NCBI GenBank assembly: GCA_035548495.1
Contig: DASZSV010000078.1
Span: 1 to 36,519, forward strand
Reading direction: 5' to 3'
Source: CAILZL01 sp035548495
GTDB lineage: Bacteria > Pseudomonadota > Gammaproteobacteria > Steroidobacterales > Steroidobacteraceae
DNA length: 36,519 bases
Shown here: positions 7,848-16,818 of the stretch, one piece after another
Position numbering within the stretch: the stretch's first letter is position 1
Layout of the letters: the number at the start of each line of letters is the position of its first letter
Translations under genes and position numbers: made by a program
The notes under the pieces: generated by a model
Told to the model about the DNA's origin: nothing
Seen by the model: the letters and a program-made list of their open reading frames with translations, nothing else
The model's database searches: none

Positions 7848-8759
7848 TCAACCCTGCCGGTTGCGTCGTCTGGCGCCCAGCGCTTCCTCTTCAAGACTGG
7901 CGCGAATGCCGTCATCCACGTCGCCATAACGAAGCTGTACGCCCAGTTCCCTGAGCATGCGTGAGTTGTCAATGCGGCGCGATTCATTCATGTAGGACAG
8001 CATTTCACTGTTCATGGTGAACTGCGCATCTTCCAGCGTGATTTGCGGCGGCGCAGGCAATCCCGACAATGCTGCAACACGATTCAGATATGCCGTCATC
8101 GAACAACCACTGCCATCGCTGACGTTGTATACACCGCGTGCATCGTCGCGCGTTGCTGCCGTAACCAGTGCCTGCACCAGATCATCGACATGAATGCGAT
8201 TGATGATGGGCGATTCACTGTCAACAATCACCGGCTCACCATTGCGCAAGCGTTCAAGCGGCAATCTTCCGGGACCATAAATGGCGGGCACGCGCAGCAC
8301 CACGCGACGCACTGCATGTTCGTGACACCACACCCGCACCATCTCTTCAGCGCTGGCACGACGCCGCGCACGATCGGTTTGCGGATTGACGGGCGTGGAC
8401 TCATCGGCGATTCCACCACGCAAATCGCCGTATACACCAGTGGTGCTGATATAGATAAACACCACAGGCTGATCGGTGAGTGCGTTGAGAAAGTTGTGCA
8501 GACGAATATCGCTTTCACCGGATTTCGGTGGCGGCGCAAAATAGAAAATGATGCCGCCGCGATACCATGCGGGTGACACATCGCGATGCGTTGCCGTATC
8601 AAGATCCAGCACGATGGGCTCGATGCGCAGCGCACGCAATGTACGCAGATGTGTGGCGCTGCGCACGATGCCATACAGTGCGTGCCCCGTTCTGAGATGC
8701 GGCGCCAGCCTGCGGCCCACATAACCACAGCCAGCGATGAGTACCGGTGTGCGTTCCAT
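7848..8759 (-). CDS. Atypical SDR, NAD(P)-binding epimerase/dehydratase-like (YeeZ-like)
   Basis: A 303-aa Rossmann-fold protein with the nucleotide-binding motif AGCGYVGRRL near the N-terminus (9-18). It has the SDR-like STTGVYGD segment but no following Tyr-x-x-x-Lys. Where extended SDRs carry that active-site motif it reads DRARRRASAEEMV, as in atypical YeeZ-like SDRs. Substrate and reaction are unknown. The start codon directly abuts the hemY stop, so it is probably the third gene of a hemX-hemY-SDR transcript, though a role in haem metabolism is not implied by sequence. Confidence 0.85.
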   Translation of the reverse strand: MERTPVLIAGCGYVGRRLAPHLRTGHALYGIVRSATHLRTLRALRIEPIVLDLDTATHRDVSPAWYRGGIIFYFAPPPKSGESDIRLHNFLNALTDQPVVFIYISTTGVYGDLRGGIADESTPVNPQTDRARRRASAEEMVRVWCHEHAVRRVVLRVPAIYGPGRLPLERLRNGEPVIVDSESPIINRIHVDDLVQALVTAATRDDARGVYNVSDGSGCSMTAYLNRVAALSGLPAPPQITLEDAQFTMNSEMLSYMNESRRIDNSRMLRELGVQLRYGDVDDGIRASLEEEALGARRRNRQG

Positions 8760-10007
8760 TTATTGCAGACGGCGATCGCGGCTGCCCTGCCGCCGTTCCA
8801 CTGTGCGCAAGGCACGAATCCGCAATGGATTGGGTTTGCGGCCAACGGCATGTGCCAGTGCATCATTCAACAATTGATAGGCTTGTTGACGTTCACCGGT
8901 GAGGTCCAGCAATTGCGCGAGCATCTGATACGTTTCCAGCCGCGGACGTATGCCGAGACTGGCTTCAAGATAACTGCGCGCCTTGCCATACAATTCGTTG
9001 CGAATGCAGCAACGCGCACAGGTATACAACAACACCGGATCCTGCGGACGATCATTCAGCCATTTTTCAAGATGCTGCAACAGCGACAGCGGCTCGGCGA
9101 TTTCAACTTCACCATAGGCAAGAATGGCTGATTCATCCCAACTGGTTTTCAGCAACTCACGCAATTCACGTTCTGCAAGATCATGCGCACCGCAGGCCAT
9201 TGCCGCGCGCGCATAGGCCACCACCACATCGGGACGCCTGCTCATTGAGCCGGGAACTTCGCGCCAGGTCTGCGCCAGTTGCGCTGCATCTTTGGCAGTG
9301 CCTGCGGCCTTCAACATGTCGAGATGCACCTGTGCCATCACATCATCAACCGCTTCGGGTTGAATGCCCGCTGCATTGCGCAGCCGCGATTCCATTGCCT
9401 TCAGTTGTTGCCAGTTACCCATCTGACGATAAATGCGGGCGAGCAACATCAGGCCGCGCGCATTCTGGTGACCGCTGGCATCCAGTTGTTCCAGCGTGGC
9501 CAGCGCAGCATTGGTCTGATTGTGACGCAACAGCATTTCTGCCTGCGTGACATGAATGGCGGCACGTTCAGTCGGCGCCACATCCAGTGCTTTTGCCAGC
9601 CATTCATCACGGCGTGACAATGCGCCCTGCAATTCAGCCGCACGTGCAGCGGCAAGATAGTGAACCAGCGGCGCCGTGGCACCGAACGCAGATCGCGTGA
9701 GAATCTGTTCGGCCTGCATCCAGTTGCCGGCGGACAATTCAATCAAACCACGATTCAATTCATCCTGACTGCGCTGACGCAGACGCGCCGCACGCTCAGC
9801 GACATTGCGTTTCCCGATATTGACAACACGCATGATCAATCGCACCAGCATGATAACGCCGATGATCAACAGCACCGCCACCGGCAAGGACATGTCGATC
9901 AGATAACCTTGTGTATTGATGGCGACACGGCCGGGATCGTGCAACAGCAGGCTGGCAAGCAACGCACCTGCAATCAACGCAATGGCCAGATAAAGTCCGC
10001 GCTTCAT
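8760..10007 (-). CDS. hemY: HemY-type TPR membrane protein
   Basis: A 415-aa proteobacterial HemY, unrelated to the Bacillus oxidase of the same name. Two N-terminal membrane helices (about 4-22 and 40-63) are followed by a cytoplasmic region of helical TPR repeats from about residue 90, for example LAELQ-type pairs and LYGKARSYLEASLGIRP near the end. It is found with hemX and hemCD in many gammaproteobacteria and is thought to assist the tetrapyrrole pathway; the precise role is unclear. The start has GCGGGA nine bases upstream and follows the hemX stop by 12 bp. Confidence 0.92.
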   Translation of the reverse strand: MKRGLYLAIALIAGALLASLLLHDPGRVAINTQGYLIDMSLPVAVLLIIGVIMLVRLIMRVVNIGKRNVAERAARLRQRSQDELNRGLIELSAGNWMQAEQILTRSAFGATAPLVHYLAAARAAELQGALSRRDEWLAKALDVAPTERAAIHVTQAEMLLRHNQTNAALATLEQLDASGHQNARGLMLLARIYRQMGNWQQLKAMESRLRNAAGIQPEAVDDVMAQVHLDMLKAAGTAKDAAQLAQTWREVPGSMSRRPDVVVAYARAAMACGAHDLAERELRELLKTSWDESAILAYGEVEIAEPLSLLQHLEKWLNDRPQDPVLLYTCARCCIRNELYGKARSYLEASLGIRPRLETYQMLAQLLDLTGERQQAYQLLNDALAHAVGRKPNPLRIRALRTVERRQGSRDRRLQ

Positions 10008-10019
10008 GATATTTCCCGC

Positions 10020-11018
10020 TTACGGACTGGCAACGCCGGGCACATAGCGTTCCAGCAACTTGCGGCTGCCGGAAATATCCGGCAATGGCGGCGCGATATC
10101 CATATCGGCAAGCGCGGCAAGCTGTTGCTCCAGCACCATCACCTGCTTGTCATTGTTGTCAAACGCAGTGCTCAGCCAGCGCCGGGTTTCCTTGAGTGTG
10201 CTGCGATAACTGTTGTCATCGTGCAATTGCACCGACTGGCGCAAACTCAGCAACAACAACTGCAAATGATTGCGCAACAGATTCTGTTCTTCCACGGTCA
10301 CCAGTCCTGCAACACTGGAACTGGTCCTGCGTACTACAAACAATTTCGCCAGTGATTGCTTGAGCACGCGCCACGCGCGTTCGATGCCCGCCTGGCTATT
10401 GTCGGTCTTCTGCACCGGCTTGCTGCCGTTGATGACATTGCCCTGCACCTTGAGTGTTGCAGCGGTGCGTTCAGCAGCTTCAAGTTCAGTGTAGATCATG
10501 TTGCGATCCACCTGCGGCACGTTGCGCAATGACTTGATGTCGGCTGCCAGTTGCAGTCGCACGCCATCCAGTGCGGCATCACGCGCAGCATTGAGCCGCA
10601 GTTCAGCGGCTTGCAGCGCTGCCAGTGCCGTCGGCACATCATGGGTCAGATACAATTGATCTTCTGCAAGCCGCAGCAGATAAAGCGTTTCGACCCGTGT
10701 CCAGTTGCGCTGTGATTGCTCGGTGCGGCCGCGCAATTCACCCATCGCCGCATTCAGGCTGGTGAGTTGCACTTCCATGGCGGTGAGTTGTTTCAGCTTT
10801 TCCTGCGTGGCGAGATTGGCCGACATCAGATCATCATTGCGCGCACGCAGCGATGCATTGACCACTTCCTGCTGGTCGCGATGTACTTCAAGCGTGGCAA
10901 TGCGGGCGCGCAGGATATCCACACGCGCGATGGCATAGGCCAGTCCCAGCAGGGCAATGATGCCGAGTGCCGTGAGTGCAAAGCGGCTGCTGCGTGATTG
11001 GGAACTTGAATCCGCCAT
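10020..11018 (-). CDS. hemX: HemX, putative uroporphyrinogen-III C-methyltransferase-like membrane protein
   Basis: A 332-aa HemX-family protein. One N-terminal transmembrane helix (about 12-32) is followed by a coiled coil (about 34-80) and a domain with the family-typical WTRVETLYLLRLAEDQLYLT (about 105-125). Despite the usual database label, no SAM-binding methyltransferase motif is visible. Family knowledge places it at the membrane beside HemY. Between it and hemD lies a 414-bp gap with a MITE-like element, whereas hemD and hemX are normally close, so hemX-hemY-SDR may need its own promoter here. Confidence 0.9.
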   Translation of the reverse strand: MADSSSQSRSSRFALTALGIIALLGLAYAIARVDILRARIATLEVHRDQQEVVNASLRARNDDLMSANLATQEKLKQLTAMEVQLTSLNAAMGELRGRTEQSQRNWTRVETLYLLRLAEDQLYLTHDVPTALAALQAAELRLNAARDAALDGVRLQLAADIKSLRNVPQVDRNMIYTELEAAERTAATLKVQGNVINGSKPVQKTDNSQAGIERAWRVLKQSLAKLFVVRRTSSSVAGLVTVEEQNLLRNHLQLLLLSLRQSVQLHDDNSYRSTLKETRRWLSTAFDNNDKQVMVLEQQLAALADMDIAPPLPDISGSRKLLERYVPGVASP

Positions 11019-11432
11019 AACTGGATAATCTGCCGGAAAATCGGGTTCGTGGGGCGCCTATCGTAACAGAGCCTGCATGGAATGTGAGCCGCCGGTCCAT
11101 GCTGGAACAATCTCTTTGCCGGAATCCGCAACTGTCAGTGACAGGCAGGATGCAACATGCGATACCGCAACAGCAGGAGCACATTCAGAGAGGCTCGCGC
11201 CTGCTGCATGTGCCTTGCCACTGACACGAGCGCGAAACCACCATCGCATCATGATTAGAACCTATCTCAAAATGTAACGAGCGACGATAGGCTGCGTCGT
11301 ACCGGAGCGCAGGAACCGCAGTTTATACGGAAATAAATGAGGCCATATCGACAACTTGGGAGCACCGTAACGGCGCCCAAAAAAATGAACCTGAATCGAG
11401 CGCAGTAATTTTGAGATAGGTTCTAGACAACC
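11019..11432. other. hemD-hemX gap with MITE insertion
   Basis: This 414-bp gap holds no convincing gene. Bases 11256-11425 are the MITE-like element. Bases 11019-11255 show no recognisable feature beyond the upstream region of hemX; I see no clear Shine-Dalgarno site before the hemX ATG at 11018. Confidence 0.6.
11256..11425. mobile_element. MITE-like non-autonomous element with 16-bp perfect terminal inverted repeats
   Basis: GAACCTATCTCAAAAT (11258-11273) is perfectly repeated in inverse at 11408-11423. TA flanks both ends (11256-11257 and 11424-11425), which could be a target duplication or part of the repeat. The 166-bp core encodes no plausible transposase. The terminal sequence resembles ends seen in IS5-type elements; that affiliation is from memory and unverified. 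The right end lies 7 bp from the hemD stop codon. Confidence 0.82.
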
Positions 11433-12203
11433 TCAGGTTCGCGCCCGCGCATGCCATCGTGTCAGGGCATGGAGCATCGCAGCATCATCGGGACTGTCAC
11501 TGACAATGACATCACCACGCCAGTGATGCGCGGCGAGATACATCGCAATGCGCCGGCTGCCTGCAACCACCGCGCAGCGTTCAAGACATTCACGCTCCTC
11601 ACCGGAAAACAGTGAACACAGCACTTCGGCGATCTCTACGCTGGTTGCTGTGATCACATCAATCGCACCATCGCGCAGTGCGCTGGATAATGTTGCACGC
11701 GTGGATTCATCCAGCACCGCTGGTGAACGTTCGTACACCTCCACGACTTCCACGTTGCTGCCGCGTGCCATCAAGGTATCGCGCAACACATCACGTCCGC
11801 CCACACCACGCACAATGAGAATGTTTTCCGGCGGCGCCTGCAACACTTCCAGTTGCAGCAGCGCTTCGCTGTTGAACGGCGGCGGTGCAATGATGTTCGC
11901 TTCAAGGCCGGCAGTTTTCAATGCTGCCGCTGTAGCCTGACCAATCGCGGCAAGCTGCGGCGGCGCTTCAAGTGATTGCAGCAACTGCGCTCCATGTATT
12001 GCTGCATTGGCACTGACAAAAATGACAAGGTCATAGCGTCGCTTTGCCGGCATCGTGATGCGCGGCGCTATTGTCAGCAATGGACAGGACCATGATTCAC
12101 CACCCATTGCAGCAATCGCGTCACACAATGATTGCGCCTGTAGCGCAGGCCGTGTCACCAGTACACGCAGATTGCTCAACGGCGGCATGACCAGTGGAAT
12201 CAT
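11433..12203 (-). CDS. hemD: Uroporphyrinogen-III synthase
   Basis: Cyclises hydroxymethylbilane to uroporphyrinogen III with inversion of ring D, the branch point to haem, sirohaem and cobalamin. Length 256 aa, as in the family. HemD diverges strongly in sequence, but visible family features include NLRVLVTRPALQAQSLCDAI at the start, LVIFVSANA, LAAIGQATAAAL and ILIVRGVGGRDVLRDTL. Its ATG overlaps the hemC stop (ATGA), indicating translational coupling. The C-terminus seems complete although a MITE-like element begins 7 bp beyond the stop. Confidence 0.93.
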   Translation of the reverse strand: MIPLVMPPLSNLRVLVTRPALQAQSLCDAIAAMGGESWSCPLLTIAPRITMPAKRRYDLVIFVSANAAIHGAQLLQSLEAPPQLAAIGQATAAALKTAGLEANIIAPPPFNSEALLQLEVLQAPPENILIVRGVGGRDVLRDTLMARGSNVEVVEVYERSPAVLDESTRATLSSALRDGAIDVITATSVEIAEVLCSLFSGEERECLERCAVVAGSRRIAMYLAAHHWRGDVIVSDSPDDAAMLHALTRWHARART

Positions 12204-13123
12204 TCGCGGGTGATATTCAGCAATTTACCGGCGCCCGCTTCGAGCATGCGTTCTGCCAGTGACGTGCCCAGTTCAACACCTTCATTGCGCGAACCGGCAA
12301 TATGATCGCGCATGACATGCGAACCGTCCGTCGCAGCGATAACTGCATTGATCAGCAATTCATCGCCATGCAACACGGCATATGCGGCAATGGGTGACTG
12401 GCAACCACCTTCGAGCTTTGCAGCAAAGGCGCGTTCGGCATTGACACAGGTTTCGGTATCAGCGTGATTCAGCACCGCACAGAACGCACGTGTGACATAG
12501 TCATTGCTCCTGCATTCAATGCCGATCACGCCCTGACCCACCGCAGGCACACATTCCTCCGGCTCCAGATATTCAGTGATGCGGCCGCTCAGTCCAAGGC
12601 GCTCCAGTCCTGCACTGGCCAGCACAATGGCATCGAACTCGCCTTCATCCAGCTTGCGCAAACGTGTTTCAACATTGCCGCGCACCGGACCGATCAGCAG
12701 ATCGGGACGCAATGCCAGCAACTGGCTTTGCCGCCGCAGGCTTGAAGTGCCAACACGTGCGCCCTGTGGCAACGATGCAAAGCTGGAATAGGTGTTGGCA
12801 ATAAACGCATCACGCGGATCGGCGCGCTGCAAAACGCAATTGATCACCATGCCTTCGGGCAACACACTGGGAACATCCTTCATCGAATGCACCGCGATCT
12901 CGGCACGGCCTTCGTTCATCGCCACTTCCAGTTCCTTGATGAACAAACCCTTGCCGCCTTCCTGTGCGAGTGTGCGATCCAGCACCTGATCACCTCTGGT
13001 CGTCATCGGCACCAGTGACACCTCGACATCGGAATAAGCAGCGCGCAATGCAGATGCCACATGTTCAGCCTGCCACAGCGCCAGACGGCTTTCGCGCGTA
13101 GCGATACGAATGGTGTAGTTCAT
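12200..13123 (-). CDS. hemC: Porphobilinogen deaminase (hydroxymethylbilane synthase)
   Basis: Polymerises four porphobilinogens into hydroxymethylbilane using a covalently bound dipyrromethane cofactor. Length 307 aa is normal. The start NYTIRIATRESRLALWQAEH is diagnostic. The catalytic Asp is in AVHSMKD (79-83), the substrate-binding Arg cluster is in GTSSLRRQSQ, and the cofactor Cys241 is in LEGGCQSPIAAYA. It is ATGA-coupled to hemD downstream and to the AI-2E family gene upstream, so all three probably share a transcript. Confidence 0.97.
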   Translation of the reverse strand: MNYTIRIATRESRLALWQAEHVASALRAAYSDVEVSLVPMTTRGDQVLDRTLAQEGGKGLFIKELEVAMNEGRAEIAVHSMKDVPSVLPEGMVINCVLQRADPRDAFIANTYSSFASLPQGARVGTSSLRRQSQLLALRPDLLIGPVRGNVETRLRKLDEGEFDAIVLASAGLERLGLSGRITEYLEPEECVPAVGQGVIGIECRSNDYVTRAFCAVLNHADTETCVNAERAFAAKLEGGCQSPIAAYAVLHGDELLINAVIAATDGSHVMRDHIAGSRNEGVELGTSLAERMLEAGAGKLLNITRE

Positions 13124-14277
13124 GTTGGATTGCTTGGAGTTTGTTGATTGTCTTGAGTCTGCTGATTGTGCGCAGGTGTTGCAACAACGGACACGCGTGA
13201 TTGTCGCTGTGTTTCCAGCACAAATTCAATCAGTGCAATGGCCAGCGCGAGAATGACAGGACCGATGAACAAACCGACTGCACCAAATCCGGTGACACCG
13301 CCCAGCACACCGATGAACACGGTCAATGTCGCAACGCTGGCGCGGCCGGAGATGAGCAGGGGTTTGACCACATTGTCGATCATCGCCACCATGCTGCCCC
13401 ACACCAGCATGAAAATGCCCGCGCCCCAGCGCTGCCCGGCAAACAATATCAATGTTGCAGGCACCCATATCAATGCAGTGCCGCCAATGGGCAACAACGC
13501 AAACAGCACCGCCAGCACGCCCAGCACTACGGGTGAAGGCGCATGCACAATGGATAACGCCACACCAATCAATGCACCTTGCAACAGCGCCGTCAACCCC
13601 ACACCAAACATCACGGCGCGCGTGACGGCGGCAAGATGCGCAAACAATGTCTGACGCTTGTCTTCAGGCATGGGCACCAGATCGCGCACCGCATTCAACA
13701 TTGCCATGCCATCGCGGATAAGAAAGAACATCAGGAACAAGGTCAGTGCCATCTCCACCACGGTGCCCAGCGCACCCAGCACCAGCCTGCCGCTGATCGT
13801 CGCAAGGATGGACAACGATGCATGCGTAGCCTCGTTGAGCCAGGCACGTACATCATTGATGGTCACACCAAGATTTTGCGTCAACCAGTCCATCGCGGTT
13901 GCCAGTGCAGGATGATCCGCCAATGCAAACGGGTCATGTCCGGAGGGATTCACCCAGCCTTGCAGGTATTGCAGCAAATCGCGGGTTTGATGCACAAATG
14001 CCGTACCCACCGCTGCGACGGGTCCTGCCAGTGCAAGCAGCATCAACACGGTCAGCAGAATCGCCGACAGTTGCGCGCGGCCGCGCAACCAGCGGGTCAG
14101 ACGCACATGCAGGGGATGCAATGCCAGCGTCAGCAATATCGCCCACAGCAACGGCGTGATGAATGGCAACAACAGGCGATAACAGGCCGCGCCCAGTATT
14201 AATGCAGTGGCAACTGCGAAGATTCGCGTATAAAAACCGCTGAAAGAGCTGTCATACTTGTTTTGTGGCTGCGTCAT
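13120..14277 (-). CDS. AI-2E family transporter (YdiK/PerM type)
   Basis: Membrane protein of about 385 aa with seven or eight predicted helices. The first pair (about 16-55) contains LLLPFITPLLWAILLTLALHPL. A soluble stretch (about 100-160) precedes the C-terminal helices, which include LPIGGTALIWVPATLILFAGQRW and the conserved GVLGGVTGFGAVGLFIGPVI. Family members export autoinducer-2 or act as antiporters; no substrate can be inferred. ATG 14277 is preferred; ATG 14316 would add 13 residues without a ribosome site. The stop overlaps the hemC start, and the gene is divergent from the yqjD-like gene. Confidence 0.9.
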   Translation of the reverse strand: MTQPQNKYDSSFSGFYTRIFAVATALILGAACYRLLLPFITPLLWAILLTLALHPLHVRLTRWLRGRAQLSAILLTVLMLLALAGPVAAVGTAFVHQTRDLLQYLQGWVNPSGHDPFALADHPALATAMDWLTQNLGVTINDVRAWLNEATHASLSILATISGRLVLGALGTVVEMALTLFLMFFLIRDGMAMLNAVRDLVPMPEDKRQTLFAHLAAVTRAVMFGVGLTALLQGALIGVALSIVHAPSPVVLGVLAVLFALLPIGGTALIWVPATLILFAGQRWGAGIFMLVWGSMVAMIDNVVKPLLISGRASVATLTVFIGVLGGVTGFGAVGLFIGPVILALAIALIEFVLETQRQSRVSVVATPAHNQQTQDNQQTPSNPT

Positions 14278-14419
14278 GATGGCTTCATTGTCGGGACAGC
14301 GATACGATCGCTGCATGGTATGGGCAGTTTGTGCACATTTCCATCGTTATCTTCGCGCGGTGAACATGCCCGACGCCAATTTTGCAGACACAATGCGCCG
14401 TCAAGGCAGGAGGTTTCTC

Positions 14420-14728
14420 ATGACTGATGAAGCAAGCACCAGCAAATTGCTGGACGATTTGCAGGCCGTGGTCCGCGATGCCGAAGCGCTGCTGAAAGCC
14501 ACCGCGGCGGAAACCGGCGAAAAAGTCCAGGAAGCCCGCGAGCGTGCTGCGGAATCATTGCGGCAGGCCAAGGCACGGCTGCATCAGGCCGATGCAGGCT
14601 TGATGGCAAGCGCCCGCGATGCCGTTGACAAGGCAACCTCGCGAGTGAAGGAGAATCCCTGGCAATCGCTGGGTATTGCCGCTGCCATCGGCCTGGTGGT
14701 GGGACTGTTGCTGCGGCGTCGCGATTAG
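14420..14728 (+). CDS. YqjD/ElaB-like DUF883 protein
   Basis: A 102-aa protein with a long amphipathic, Ala/Glu-rich helical region (about 5-75) and one C-terminal transmembrane helix ending in Arg-Arg-Arg-Asp. The conserved family piece is VKENPWQSLGIAAAIGLVVG. E. coli relatives YqjD and ElaB are tail-anchored inner-membrane proteins that bind ribosomes in stationary phase. ATG 14420 is chosen for the AGGAGG site just upstream; the open frame extends further 5' without support. It is followed by yqjE- and yqjK-like genes, as in E. coli. Confidence 0.88.
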   Translation: MTDEASTSKLLDDLQAVVRDAEALLKATAAETGEKVQEARERAAESLRQAKARLHQADAGLMASARDAVDKATSRVKENPWQSLGIAAAIGLVVGLLLRRRD

Positions 14729-14763
14729 CGCAGCGTTTATCAACATGAGATGAGCAACAGGCA

Positions 14764-15180
14764 ATGACTGACGACGCTGCATCACCTGACAGCCACAGCA
14801 CCGCTGGGCCCATCGCCGGTCTGTTGCATTCGCTGGCGCAACTTGCCGCAACGCTGCTGTCGATGGTGCATACGCGCATCGAACTGGTCACCACGGAATT
14901 GCAGGAACAGGCGCGTCATGTGATCACGGTATTGCTATGGTCATTGCTGGCGCTGCTGATGCTGGGCATGGGTTGCCTGTTTGCGGCATTGCTGGTGATC
15001 ATTGTTTACTGGGATACACATCGTTTGCTGGCGGCCATCTGTGTCACTGCAAGTTTCTTTGTCATTGCCGCAGTGGCGGCATTAACGGTGTTCATCAAAC
15101 TGCGTACGCATCCAAAACTGTTGCAGGCCACGCTGGATGAACTGAAGCGCGATCAGGAATTGCTGCGGGCACGGCGATGA
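14764..15180 (+). CDS. YqjE-like phage-holin-family (Phage_holin_3_6) membrane protein
   Basis: A 138-aa protein with an amphipathic N-terminal region (ELVTTELQEQARH) and two transmembrane helices (about 56-80 and 90-112), followed by a charged C-terminal tail ELKRDQELLRARR. This is the YqjE layout; despite the domain name these proteins are envelope proteins, not phage lysis proteins. A weak AGG lies six bases before ATG 14764. The stop overlaps the next start (ATGA). Confidence 0.85.
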   Translation: MTDDAASPDSHSTAGPIAGLLHSLAQLAATLLSMVHTRIELVTTELQEQARHVITVLLWSLLALLMLGMGCLFAALLVIIVYWDTHRLLAAICVTASFFVIAAVAALTVFIKLRTHPKLLQATLDELKRDQELLRARR

Positions 15181-15455
15181 ATGCCGCTGACAGAATCAGA
15201 ATCGCACAGCTGCAACGGCGTTGCGAACAGCAGCGTCAGCAATTGGCTGGTGTTGTTGCCGATATCGAAGCCCGCTTGCACACGGTGGATCGCATCGCGG
15301 CAACCGTGCGCGATTCCATCCGCTCACCGCAATGGTGGCTGACCGCGATTGCCGGATGGTGGTTTCTCAAACGCGCACGCATTGGCTGGCTGTTTGGCCG
15401 TGGCTGGTGGTTGTGGTTGTTGGTACGGCGTGTGATCCGCTGGTTCCGTTCGTGA
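15177..15455 (+). CDS. YqjK-like small membrane protein
   Basis: A 92-aa protein, third member of the yqjD-yqjE-yqjK-type trio. The N-terminal half is a charged, Gln/Arg-rich helix (RIAQLQRRCEQQRQQLAG). The C-terminal half is very rich in tryptophan and arginine (nine Trp after residue 50, e.g. GWLFGRGWWLWLLVRR), probably one membrane-associated segment. It is translationally coupled to the yqjE-like gene by ATGA. Assignment rests mainly on context and general composition. Confidence 0.75.
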   Translation: MNAADRIRIAQLQRRCEQQRQQLAGVVADIEARLHTVDRIAATVRDSIRSPQWWLTAIAGWWFLKRARIGWLFGRGWWLWLLVRRVIRWFRS

Positions 15456-15557
15456 TGAACGCGTCGACAGGCAAACGGCAATGCAGATTGCCGGGTTAGT
15501 GCCATACGCGCATGGAATGTCTGATTGATACTTGTCTGATGCCCGCTTGATTGACCC

Positions 15558-16607
15558 TTGAAAGATTTAAACGGCAACGTGCGTAACAACATCAAATCGC
15601 TGGCGGCGGTGGCCGCAATCATCATTGTCGCTGCATTGATTCTGGCCTGGTGGCGTGAACGGCCCATCACTGTCGAAGCGCATGTCATGCAACGCGGCAC
15701 CGCCATTCAGGCGGTATATGCCACTGGCACGGTTGAACCCACCATCAGCATTCCCATCTCGCCGCGTGTTGCCGGCCGGCTGGTTGAACTGCGTGTGGAT
15801 GAAGGCAGCGAAGTTCATAAGGGACAGCTGCTGGCGCGACTGGAAGATGCCGATCTGCAAAGTACAGTGAATCAGCTTGAAGCACAGGAACGCTGGGCAA
15901 AGCAATCCTATGATCGCGCTGCATCCATGTTTGAAAAGGGCGCCGGCACCGCAGCAGATCGCGATCAGGCATATTCAAACTGGCAGGCCGCACAGGCGGC
16001 AACCGCACATGCTCGCGAACAGCAGAAGTTCATGGTGTTGACTGCTCCCGGCAATGGCATCGTCACACGTCGTGATGGCGAAATCGGACAGTACATTGCG
16101 GTAAATCAGGTATTGATGCAGATTGCAACCGATGCGCCGCTGCGAATCAGTGCCGATGTGGATGAAGAAGACATCGCAAAAGTGAAGGCCGGACAGCTGG
16201 TCAGCATTCGTGCCGACGCCTTTCCCGATCAAGTGTTCGACGGGCACGTCATCGAAGTCACCCCGCAGGGCGACACCACCACGCGCAGCTATCGCGTGCG
16301 CATCAGTGTACCCAGAGACTCTCCCCTGCACATTGGCATGACCACCGATACCAACATCATCGTCGACAAACATGATGATGTGAACCTGCTGCCCGCCACT
16401 GCGATTGTTGATGATCAAGGCAACAAGTATGCGTGGGTCATCAAGGACCAACGTTTGCATCGCATTCCCGTCACCATCGGCATCAATGGTGATCGCAAGG
16501 TGGAAGTGCTCAAGGGCGTCGCCGCCAACGAACCTGTAGTGGACATTGCCCTGCCGGATTTCAGAGAAGGACAGAAGGCTGAAATCCACTCTGCAAAGAC
16601 GGCATGA
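15558..16607 (+). CDS. HlyD-family periplasmic adaptor of an ABC exporter
   Basis: A 349-aa membrane-fusion protein linking an inner-membrane transporter to an outer-membrane channel. One N-terminal membrane helix (about 14-31) is followed by the lipoyl half-motifs SPRVAGRLVELRVDEGSEV and LTAPGNGIVTRRDGEIGQY, a short helical hairpin between them, and the beta-barrel and membrane-proximal regions. The only starts available are TTG 15558 (just after an in-frame stop) and GTG 15579, neither with a good ribosome site. The permease and ATPase genes follow after 211 bp of repeats. No outer-membrane factor gene is present in the window. Confidence 0.88.
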   Translation: MKDLNGNVRNNIKSLAAVAAIIIVAALILAWWRERPITVEAHVMQRGTAIQAVYATGTVEPTISIPISPRVAGRLVELRVDEGSEVHKGQLLARLEDADLQSTVNQLEAQERWAKQSYDRAASMFEKGAGTAADRDQAYSNWQAAQAATAHAREQQKFMVLTAPGNGIVTRRDGEIGQYIAVNQVLMQIATDAPLRISADVDEEDIAKVKAGQLVSIRADAFPDQVFDGHVIEVTPQGDTTTRSYRVRISVPRDSPLHIGMTTDTNIIVDKHDDVNLLPATAIVDDQGNKYAWVIKDQRLHRIPVTIGINGDRKVEVLKGVAANEPVVDIALPDFREGQKAEIHSAKTA

Positions 16608-16818
16608 TGATGTTCATCACTCATTGCGTTGTCGCAAGGTTTATTGAAGTGCGTTCCGGTCTTTGCATTACCCTCCCCCTTGATGGGGGAGGCCATGTTA
16701 GTAGACCAGGAGGGAGAGGGTGACAAAATTTGCGAGCATCCCATGTGTTTGAATTACCCCTCACCCCCCGCCCCTCTCCCTCAAAGGGAGAGGGGAGCAG
16801 ATTAGTGTTCGCCTGACC
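16608..16818. repeat. GA/CT-rich hairpin repeats between exporter genes
   Basis: Two perfect hairpins: CCTCCCCC (16672-16679) with GGGGGAGG (16685-16692), and CCCCTCTCCCT (16771-16781) with AGGGAGAGGGG (16785-16795). Between them lies GGAGGGAGAGGGTGA. They share sequence with the repeats at 796-910 and 32004-32034. The last hairpin is 23 bp before the permease ATG and could affect expression of the downstream pair. Confidence 0.8.

Noticed and set aside
13579..14202. 207-codon plus-strand frame opposite the AI-2E family gene
   Set aside because: Gln/His/Arg-rich antisense translation of a hydrophobic gene; no start signal or motif.
14764..15180. Phage remnant, suggested by a holin-family domain name
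   Set aside because: The gene is in the yqjD-yqjE-yqjK-type context and no other phage gene is present.
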